DNA from: SIG455 sp045589495
GTDB lineage: Bacteria; Bacillota; Clostridia; UMGS1810
Direction of reading: 5' to 3'
DNA: 12,248 nt
NCBI GenBank assembly: GCA_045589495.1
Contig: JAZNPF010000042.1
Coordinates: 1 to 12,248, forward strand
Numbering within the stretch: position 1 is the stretch's first letter; each line of letters starts with the position of its first letter. The position numbers and the translations under genes are program-made. Below the pieces are notes generated by a model, which was not told where the DNA came from, did not search any database, and saw only the letters and a program-made list of their open reading frames with translations. This document shows positions 6,933 through 12,248 of the stretch, piece after piece.

Positions 6933-7210
6933 AACGGTATCTCCACCTCCTCAAAAAACGTATCCGCACGATAGCTACATAGTATGTCAGATAGTGCATC
7001 TATCCCCAGCGGCTTACTATCTGTTGCATATGTGCTGCCGAAGTCATTTAATGCCATGATAATATCATCAATAGCATCACTTGACAAAGTGCTTATGCTG
7101 TCTACGTCCGCAAAATTGATACTGTCTATCTTACTTTTGAGCTCCTCAAAATTATCAAAATAGCAAGTATCATATAGTGCTTTTAAGACCAGCTCATTGT
7201 CTGTCATCAT
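6929..7210 (-). CDS. Small acidic protein of unknown function
   Basis: This 93-residue protein is strongly acidic and mostly helical in pattern, rich in Asp, Ser, Leu and Ile, with no membrane segment or catalytic motif that I recognise. It has the size of the phi29 scaffolding protein gp7 (98 residues), and no other scaffold candidate is present, so a head-assembly role is possible; it lies next to the connector, not the capsid gene, and no coiled coil is obvious. The start has AAGGGGGT about 7 bases upstream, overlapping the stop of the ATPase gene; a second ATG follows directly. Its last codons GAG GAG GTG GAG (EEVE) form the ribosome binding site of the connector gene, and its TGA stop overlaps the connector TTG. 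Confidence 0.8.
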   Translation of the reverse strand: MMTDNELVLKALYDTCYFDNFEELKSKIDSINFADVDSISTLSSDAIDDIIMALNDFGSTYATDSKPLGIDALSDILCSYRADTFFEEVEIPF

Positions 7211-7215
7211 ATTAT

Positions 7216-8352
7216 CTACCCCCTTATAAGTTGCGACATAGTTACTTTTTTAAGCCAATTGTTTATCAGCTCACCGGTGCTATTGTCGCTGTAAAATGTT
7301 TTTTGATCTCTTATGAGTTGCGCTATAAGCTTGTGCGCCCGTGTGTTACCCCCTGAGAGTGTAACCTGATGCAACGGATTACCATCATAACTATCTGGAT
7401 AATATATAATATCTCGCTCTGGATGCTGCAACGGTGTTGTCTTTGGGTGCCAAAATAGCAGCGGATAATCCTGATATATATATATATCTCCTTGCACGGT
7501 CTTACCGGCAAAGACCACAAAACACGATAGCACTATCTCACTATCATCTAAATTTTCCGGCGCATGACGATATAGTGCTATCTCCCATGCTCCCGTTGTA
7601 ATCATTTTAAGCTGTGGGTTTTCGAAAGCAAAGTATTTTGATACCTTTTTTGATACCGGAGCTGTAGCGCAGTACTCAACTGCAATTTTGAGTTTACTGC
7701 GTCCAACAGTGTACAAGTCTATTGTACCCGGATCCATATCTGATATATCATGCAGTCCCATATCCGCAAAATAAGGACAAAACTTATTTACCGTGTTTCC
7801 CAACATATATATTTTGACATTATCCCTGTTGCGGATAATGGAAGACAGCAAATTTTGAAACATTATAAATTCGTTGGTGAGATAAAAACGCCTTGTAATA
7901 AACTCATCAAAGACAACATACTTAACGGGTCCAGGGTCTGCGCCCTTAGTGGTATCAGCAGTACTTATAGCATACGCCCGGCAAAATGGATTTTTATCCG
8001 TTGCTACTCTCTTTGGCTCACCGTTTGCAGTCTCAGCATATCGACATAAGTACCATGCATGAGATACATACATGATACTATTATATTTGCCTTTGCTTAG
8101 CTCCTCAATATAAGGTATATGCGGATCAAAAATAAATCCTATATTACCCTTAACAATTTCCTCTTTTTGCCGTCTGATGTATGCAGACGGCAAATTATCA
8201 TTTATATATGCCTCTATCACTCTATGTAGTATACCATAGGTCTTACCGTTGGATCTCTGACCTATGATCAAGTTATAGACCGCATCCAGCTTATCAATAT
8301 CATCATAGCTATAATATCCGGCATCATCACTTTTTACTTTTTTTCTTGGCAT
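7216..8352 (-). CDS. DNA packaging (encapsidation) ATPase, phi29 gp16-like
   Basis: This 378-residue ATPase probably drives genome DNA through the connector into the prohead. A Walker A motif GQRSNGKT lies at 31-38 (Lys37, Thr38), preceded by a hydrophobic strand NLII. A Walker B motif KYVVFDE lies at 144-150 (Asp149, Glu150). YIRRQKEE at 58-65 and MLGNTVN at 183-189 fit the conserved arginine-containing segment and the post-Walker B polar motif of this ATPase class. It is somewhat longer than phi29 gp16 (332). The ATG at 8352 has GGAG 8 bases upstream and lies inside the end of the polymerase gene (26-base overlap), so the two are probably coupled. The N-terminus is basic (MPRKKVK). Confidence 0.88.
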   Translation of the reverse strand: MPRKKVKSDDAGYYSYDDIDKLDAVYNLIIGQRSNGKTYGILHRVIEAYINDNLPSAYIRRQKEEIVKGNIGFIFDPHIPYIEELSKGKYNSIMYVSHAWYLCRYAETANGEPKRVATDKNPFCRAYAISTADTTKGADPGPVKYVVFDEFITRRFYLTNEFIMFQNLLSSIIRNRDNVKIYMLGNTVNKFCPYFADMGLHDISDMDPGTIDLYTVGRSKLKIAVEYCATAPVSKKVSKYFAFENPQLKMITTGAWEIALYRHAPENLDDSEIVLSCFVVFAGKTVQGDIYIYQDYPLLFWHPKTTPLQHPERDIIYYPDSYDGNPLHQVTLSGGNTRAHKLIAQLIRDQKTFYSDNSTGELINNWLKKVTMSQLIRG

Positions 8353-10501
8353 TTTTACTACTCCGTTTTGGTCGGCTCACTGTTGGTTTACGGTCAAATG
8401 CTGCGTTTAGTGTATCCCTATCAATGGATGCATCATCATCAATAAAATTAAAACTGCATTTTGATATCAATACACAACTATCAACTGATACTGTATCAGT
8501 GTTACCCAAATAGTCCGTTATGTCCTCCTCGAAGTGTCCATAAACGTATTGCGTACGTTTGTTATTCGCCACATCGGCGGATATTTTCATTTCGCCGCTA
8601 AACAATTCCATTTTTTCATCGTTAGTTAATCCGTCAAAAAATGTATTGTCAGCAGACAGCCCAGCGCACACCGGCACAAACTCATCATTATCACTAATAT
8701 ATGCATATCGCTTAACCTTGCAGGCTTTAAAACTTTGATAGTGTTTAAATTTAAACTCTCCCATGCCGTCAATGTCTGCCAACTGGCATATATCTTGATT
8801 ACGCAGCCAAAAATTTTTTATTTTTCTCTTGCAATCTGCGTTATACTGTGTTATAATATCTATAACAGCACTGTTATACTTAAACTTGACACCATCCGTG
8901 TCACCGTACAACACTATATCCAAATTTTTCATTTTGCCGTCTGCACTAATTGCCAAATTGCAGGCGGCAAATATTTTTAGCATCTCTCGATGCTCATACG
9001 ATAATAGCCACACGCCCCACGCAAAATTAACTGTACAGTCTTTATCAGACTTAACATACTGCTTATCACCAGCAACAACTTGCTGCGCCACTGGATCCCA
9101 CAAGTAAGATGTCCTGACAGGACGTTGCACAAAGATACCATAGATACGATCCACTTTTGATTTTATGCGGTTATACTCTGCAAGTTCCGCCGGGGTTAAT
9201 TCTCGGCTCTGCTCAATGCCAGTCTTTACATCTTTTGCGTTACGCTTATCAATGTACTTATCAACAATTGTCTTAACAATGTACGGCGGTAGATAGCCGT
9301 ATTTTTTAGCGGCGTATACCTCCAATATATCAACCTTGTCAACATCATACTCATAATAATCTTGTAATGTGCGCATATCAATGTCCGTTAACGTCAAAAT
9401 AATGTCTTTGCAACTATCAATACGGTTGTCATATATCTTTGCATCTTTGGATATTGTCCAGTGCTCTGATGCTGGCAACCATGATACACGAGGATATAGG
9501 CATTGTAGATTATGCAGATGCAACTTGATCAGCAGCGGACGGTTAGCATAATCTGATAACAACTTGTTAATGTCGTTATGATCTATGTCAATCGCTGTAA
9601 ACTTACCACGAGGATATTTGCAGACCAACATCCAATATGGATATGCAGATGATTTATCGGCATCCATAACATCATCTACTACCATATCACGATATACAGA
9701 TCTGTTATATATCCACGGTGCAAAGTATGCTGATTGCATCAGATCCAGCACATGCATATCTACATCATCTGTATCATCTAACTGTGATTTTTTGGCTACA
9801 CCTCTATAATACATCGCTCGCATATTGGTCTCTATATCTCTTTTAACGCATCTTGTTGCGGTGAGCGGTATGTTGCCATAGCTGCCATATATCCTGGCTT
9901 GTCCGTCAAAATACTTTGTCAGTATCAGCACATCATGCTCACAGTATGCAAGCTCTGCATCAGATAGCGGAGTAGTCGGTAGACGCATCTTATTATAGTC
10001 ATAACTAAGTTTTTTGATGCCTACAAGCTCTCCCACTTGTGACAGTGGCATCTCAGTATATGTAGCACTGTCACGCAGCTCAAAAACGTCATTAATAACG
10101 CATTTGATTATATCATGTTTTTCACGGGCTAAAAAATCGTACTCCATTGTACTTACCGCTATACCCGGAAGTTGTTGCAAAAATGTAAACTCGTAGGACA
10201 GCTCATGCACATATACTACCAAGCGATGATCTAACTTTAAGTGCAAATCACCTCGAAGATTAAGCAGAAAATCATAAAACTCATCCCATGTGCGCCCATA
10301 TACTGCAACATCATTAATTGCAAACTGCCACACATACATAAAACTAAATTTAGGCTGTCCAGCTAATTTGGCATCCGGATAATCATCTGGGTAATGCACA
10401 CAAGATGTCTCTGTATCAAAAGCCGCTGCAAGATCGCAGTATTTGCCATGTCCGGCAATCTGTGCAAATTGGCTAAAATCAACATCATTGTAATATTGCA
10501 T
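8327..10501 (-). CDS. Protein-primed family B DNA polymerase
   Basis: This 724-residue enzyme should replicate the linear genome from a terminal protein primer, with proofreading. Exonuclease motifs: DTET at 29-32 (Asp29, Glu31), VHELSYEF at 98-105, and YCEHD at 186-190 (Tyr186, Asp190). Polymerase motifs: DKSSAYP at 282-288 (motif A), KSKVDRIYG at 447-455 (motif B), YGDTD at 532-536 (motif C), and KRY at 597-599 (the KxY motif of protein-primed enzymes). The intervals between motifs A and B and between B and C are longer than in phi29 (575 residues), leaving room for TPR1- and TPR2-like insertions. The last 17 residues are Lys/Arg-rich. Odd points are Glu100 and Glu104 in exonuclease motif II, where phi29 has Asn and Asp, and Asp451 where phi29 has the motif B Asn. 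The ATG shares one base with the TAA of the upstream gene (TAATG), with GGGGGGTG 5 bases before. Confidence 0.93.
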   Translation of the reverse strand: MQYYNDVDFSQFAQIAGHGKYCDLAAAFDTETSCVHYPDDYPDAKLAGQPKFSFMYVWQFAINDVAVYGRTWDEFYDFLLNLRGDLHLKLDHRLVVYVHELSYEFTFLQQLPGIAVSTMEYDFLAREKHDIIKCVINDVFELRDSATYTEMPLSQVGELVGIKKLSYDYNKMRLPTTPLSDAELAYCEHDVLILTKYFDGQARIYGSYGNIPLTATRCVKRDIETNMRAMYYRGVAKKSQLDDTDDVDMHVLDLMQSAYFAPWIYNRSVYRDMVVDDVMDADKSSAYPYWMLVCKYPRGKFTAIDIDHNDINKLLSDYANRPLLIKLHLHNLQCLYPRVSWLPASEHWTISKDAKIYDNRIDSCKDIILTLTDIDMRTLQDYYEYDVDKVDILEVYAAKKYGYLPPYIVKTIVDKYIDKRNAKDVKTGIEQSRELTPAELAEYNRIKSKVDRIYGIFVQRPVRTSYLWDPVAQQVVAGDKQYVKSDKDCTVNFAWGVWLLSYEHREMLKIFAACNLAISADGKMKNLDIVLYGDTDGVKFKYNSAVIDIITQYNADCKRKIKNFWLRNQDICQLADIDGMGEFKFKHYQSFKACKVKRYAYISDNDEFVPVCAGLSADNTFFDGLTNDEKMELFSGEMKISADVANNKRTQYVYGHFEEDITDYLGNTDTVSVDSCVLISKCSFNFIDDDASIDRDTLNAAFDRKPTVSRPKRSSKNAKKKSKK

Positions 10502-11574
10502 TATAACACCCCCCAGTAATCCATAGCAGCCTCAATAGCCGCACCGAAGTATGCAGACGTTTGATTAACACCAGATGCAGTGCGCATATATAGCCAATCA
10601 ATATTATCTTGCGCTGTACTATCAGTGTAGTTATTTTTGGCATATCGTGCAAATTGTCGCACAACCTGCTCTTTTGCATCTGGATCACCAACTAATTGCG
10701 CCATAACTTTTATTGCCTCTTGCATAGTAGGATCGTTTGGATCTGCATTATAAGCATCAATTAAGTCATATAGTGCTTTGCGTGTAGCATGATGCATTTT
10801 TGCGTAATTATTATTTGCGTAATCCAGTAAAAAATCAATATTAGCCCTCAAACTATCTACTCTCGATAAGATATTGAGTATATCTTCTGGTGCAGCTTGA
10901 TTATCAATAGCATCAACGATAGTATGTAATACCTCTTCGTACTTCCAGTCTTTTTGGGTGATGTTATCTAAAGTCCGGAAAATGATTGGCATAATGTCCC
11001 TATACTGTTGCGCCTGACTAAAAGTAATACCCATATTATCTGTACGGACATTAGTAGCTCTTACGGCTCCGGCATAAGTGTATGTATCACGCTTCTGCGC
11101 ATTTTTTATTGCCGCAATATATTTGTCAAGCTCTGCAGCTGTTAATTTTGACAACGTGTTATAATCCGTAGCATAGTATCCATTTTTGCCGCCGATATCC
11201 TGCACATAATCCATAGCCTTATTGTTATACTGCGCAAAAAATCCAATACCAGCCTTGCGTATTTTTTTAGCCTCCGTATTGGTCTGGATGAGCAGGCGTT
11301 GCAATTCTTGCCGCTTATCAGCCAGAGGATCAGCCCCCACAGAATATAAGCCAGATTTAACAGCTCTATTACGCAGAGATCGCCTATTCGGTGTAATCGT
11401 CTTACCTTTACGAGTATAAGCAGATGCATCAATAGCAGTATAGCCACCAGCAGACTTACGCTTACCTGTGAGAGTCTTACCAAGATTGGATGCATTAACA
11501 CCAAGATCAGCAGCAGCAGCGGCAACACTATCATATATCTTGTCTACTTGCGGTATGTATATTCTTTTTTTCAT
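10501..11574 (-). CDS. Putative terminal protein (genome primer) with NUMOD1-like N-terminus
   Basis: This 357-residue protein lies directly before, and coupled to, the DNA polymerase, as the terminal protein gene lies beside the polymerase in protein-primed phages. Residues about 5-48 look like a NUMOD1-type helix-turn-helix: a short strand, YDSVAAAAADLGV (first helices), NASNLGKTLTGKRKSAGGY (recognition helix and turn). A basic linker (52-75, TRKGK, NRRSLRNR) follows, then a helical segment (84-160, KRQELQRLL...EAKKIRKAGI) like the intermediate regions of terminal proteins I recall from phi29-like phages, then a mostly helical C-terminal half. I cannot identify the priming Ser, Thr or Tyr. 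In phi29 the terminal protein is 266 residues and its N-terminal domain binds DNA, which fits. The start has GGGAGG about 5 bases upstream. The role is inferred from position and shape, not from a diagnostic motif. Confidence 0.6.
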   Translation of the reverse strand: MKKRIYIPQVDKIYDSVAAAAADLGVNASNLGKTLTGKRKSAGGYTAIDASAYTRKGKTITPNRRSLRNRAVKSGLYSVGADPLADKRQELQRLLIQTNTEAKKIRKAGIGFFAQYNNKAMDYVQDIGGKNGYYATDYNTLSKLTAAELDKYIAAIKNAQKRDTYTYAGAVRATNVRTDNMGITFSQAQQYRDIMPIIFRTLDNITQKDWKYEEVLHTIVDAIDNQAAPEDILNILSRVDSLRANIDFLLDYANNNYAKMHHATRKALYDLIDAYNADPNDPTMQEAIKVMAQLVGDPDAKEQVVRQFARYAKNNYTDSTAQDNIDWLYMRTASGVNQTSAYFGAAIEAAMDYWGVL

Positions 11575-11591
11575 AGCAGCCTCCCACTATT

Positions 11592-11825
11592 CTAAAAAAA
11601 ATAAACATGGAAGTACTGAGCAAGATACTTACGCTGCAACTCTGCTAACTCTGCATCCGTTTCATTACCGCTAACAGCAACAAACACATAATCAGCAGTT
11701 TTCTTGATTTTACCGCTCAGTTGTTTAGATACATATGATACAGGCAGCTCACAAGCAGCAGCAGCTTCCGTACACGATGCATACACAACACCATTATTAA
11801 CGCACAAAACAGGTTTTTTCTTCAT
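11592..11825 (-). CDS. Small NUMOD1-like DNA-binding protein, possible regulator
   Basis: This is the first gene of the transcription unit: 77 residues. Residues about 4-50 repeat the pattern at the N-terminus of the next protein: a strand (KPVLCVNNGVVY), EAAAACELPVSYVSKQLSG (helix-turn-helix-like) and KIKKTADYVFVAV. The shared signature is K-x-L-[ST]-G-K-x-K-[ST]-A-x-x-Y. In phage and homing endonuclease proteins this fold binds DNA. Here it has no nuclease domain, only a helical C-terminal tail (DAELAELQRKYLAQYF). It could be an autoregulator acting on the palindrome in its own promoter, or a DNA-organising protein that substitutes for phi29 p6/p5 or p4, which I do not find. GGAGG lies 10 bases before the ATG. 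Confidence 0.75.
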   Translation of the reverse strand: MKKKPVLCVNNGVVYASCTEAAAACELPVSYVSKQLSGKIKKTADYVFVAVSGNETDAELAELQRKYLAQYFHVYFF

Positions 11826-11854
11826 TTTTTTGATACCTCCATAATTAATTTAAT

Positions 11855-11868
11855 TGGTGATATCACCA
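11855..11868. promoter_or_regulatory. 14-bp perfect palindrome, candidate operator
   Basis: TGGTGATATCACCA is perfectly self-complementary. It begins 2 bases downstream of the TATAAT box on the minus strand, so it covers the expected transcription start near 11864. In a region otherwise almost pure A/T, this GC-containing palindrome stands out. Placement and symmetry fit a site for a dimeric repressor; the 77-residue protein encoded just downstream is the obvious candidate, by inference only. Confidence 0.75.
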
Positions 11869-11870
11869 TT

Positions 11871-11899
11871 ATTATAGCATATAAGTTTGTTTTTTTCAA
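11871..11899 (-). promoter_or_regulatory. Main sigma-70/sigma-A type promoter
   Basis: On the minus strand TTGAAA (11899-11894, five of six consensus bases) is followed after exactly 17 bases by a perfect TATAAT (11876-11871). A long T/A-rich tract just upstream (11900-11925) could act as an UP element. It stands 46 bases before the first ATG and is the best promoter in the window, so it probably drives the replication genes and perhaps the whole unit to the terminator at 227-259. Confidence 0.88.
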
Positions 11900-11960
11900 T
11901 GATTTTGTAAAAAAAAAAAAACTTAACAAAATAACGGCAACATTTTAGTCCACCAAAAAC

Positions 11961-11989
11961 ATTTTAACATTATTTTGCACTTTTTGCAA
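11961..11989 (-). promoter_or_regulatory. Weak second promoter candidate
   Basis: On the minus strand TTGCAA (11989-11984) and TAAAAT (11966-11961) are spaced by 17 bases. The -10 box matches the consensus at five of six positions and the -35 box at four. It could be a tandem promoter upstream of the main one, but in DNA this AT-rich a chance match is quite likely. Confidence 0.3.
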
Positions 11990-12081
11990 GATATTTTTTC
12001 AACAAAAACACAAAGCAAAAAAGCCAAAAAAATAGCATAATGCATAAAACACAAATCAAGCACATATTAACTAAGGCAATC

Positions 12082-12126
12082 GTTCTTTTCTTTTTTTTCT
12101 TTTTGCGAGAAAAAAAAGAAAAGAAC
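12082..12126. repeat. 19-bp perfect hairpin, purine/pyrimidine arms
   Basis: GTTCTTTTCTTTTTTTTCT at 12082-12100 is perfectly inverted at 12108-12126, with a 7-base loop TTTTGCG. One arm is all purine apart from the closing C and the other all pyrimidine apart from the first G. A related run (AAAAGAAAAAAAAGAAA) follows at about 12128-12144. It lies about 120 bases from the right end and upstream of all promoters, so it is not an obvious terminator of any known gene; it may relate to replication or end structure, or stop transcripts entering from the end. Confidence 0.85.
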
Positions 12127-12228
12127 CAAAAGAAAAAAAAGAAACGCTGCAAACCGCAAACATAAAAAAAATAATAACAAATACACATTGAGTTAAAAAT
12201 AAAAAAATAAACAGATAATTAATAAGTT

Positions 12229-12248
12229 AAAAAAAAAAAAAAAAAAAA
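12229..12248 (+). repeat. Terminal poly-A run (20 A)
   Basis: The window ends in an uninterrupted run of 20 A. The left end does not begin with a matching T run (it opens C-A-T8), so this is not a simple inverted terminal repeat. The run may mark where an assembly stopped in a homopolymer or a library-added tail, or may be a true phage terminus. Confidence 0.8.

Larger units (their letters stand above)
11826..12248. other. Noncoding right end with control region
   Basis: About 420 bases without a supported gene. The part next to the first gene holds its ribosome binding site, palindrome and promoter. Beyond it the DNA is extremely A/T-rich with long homopolymers (for example A runs at 11908-11920), a weaker second promoter candidate, a 19-bp hairpin and the terminal A run. 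A 72-codon minus-strand open frame (12188-11970) lacks a ribosome binding site. A replication origin would be expected at the physical end, but I cannot identify its sequence. Confidence 0.6.

Noticed and set aside
11970..12188. Minus-strand 72-codon ORF with two hydrophobic segments, conceivably a holin-like peptide
   Set aside because: No ribosome binding site precedes its ATG or the internal ATG, its middle is the 19-bp hairpin plus homopolymers, and it lies upstream of the main promoter. It is the only membrane-peptide candidate near the genes, so it is worth remembering if lysis genes stay missing.
1..12248. tRNA, rRNA, insertion sequence or integrase
   Set aside because: No cloverleaf-like sequence, transposase, recombinase or attachment-like repeat was seen on either strand.

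Overview
This 12,248-base window looks like an almost complete genome of a very small, podovirus-like, protein-primed phage related to the phi29 group. The evidence is a family B DNA polymerase with the protein-primed motif set, a candidate terminal protein directly upstream of it, a gp16-like packaging ATPase, a gp10-like connector, a gp11-like lower collar, a gp8-like capsid protein ending in an Ig-like BIG_2 domain, and gp9-like tail-knob proteins. Nearly every gene has a strong GGAGG-type Shine-Dalgarno site, and the best promoter has a perfect TATAAT. The AT-rich genome and these signals suggest a Gram-positive (Bacillota) host, possibly a gut bacterium; the host assignment is inference. 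The standard stop codons are used.

All ten supported genes lie on the minus strand, so the transcript reads from high to low coordinates. The right end (11,826-12,248) is noncoding and very AT-rich. It carries a strong promoter with a 14-bp palindromic operator over the expected start site, a 19-bp perfect hairpin and a terminal run of 20 A. The replication block follows: a 77-residue DNA-binding-like protein, a 357-residue putative terminal protein, and the 724-residue DNA polymerase. The packaging ATPase overlaps the polymerase gene, then come a 93-residue acidic protein, the connector, the lower collar, the major capsid protein, and two cistrons that together resemble a tail knob. A classical intrinsic terminator closes the unit at 227-259, and the last 226 bases are noncoding.

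The genes are tightly coupled: one-base, four-base, 8-base and 26-base overlaps occur, and in one case the codons at the end of a gene serve as the ribosome binding site of the next. The main break is the 133-base gap before the capsid gene, which holds a promoter-like sequence inside a 17-bp inverted repeat. A UUCG hairpin sits just after the capsid stop codon. Together these suggest separate, elevated capsid expression.

The most notable features are a tail knob split into two genes, a connector with a 15-copy Glu/Pro repeat tail, a putative terminal protein whose N-terminal NUMOD1-like helix-turn-helix segment resembles the 77-residue protein upstream, and polymerase motif substitutions. 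No recognisable holin, endolysin, muramidase, pRNA or inverted terminal repeat was seen. All family assignments were made by eye from motifs and remembered homologues, not by database search.
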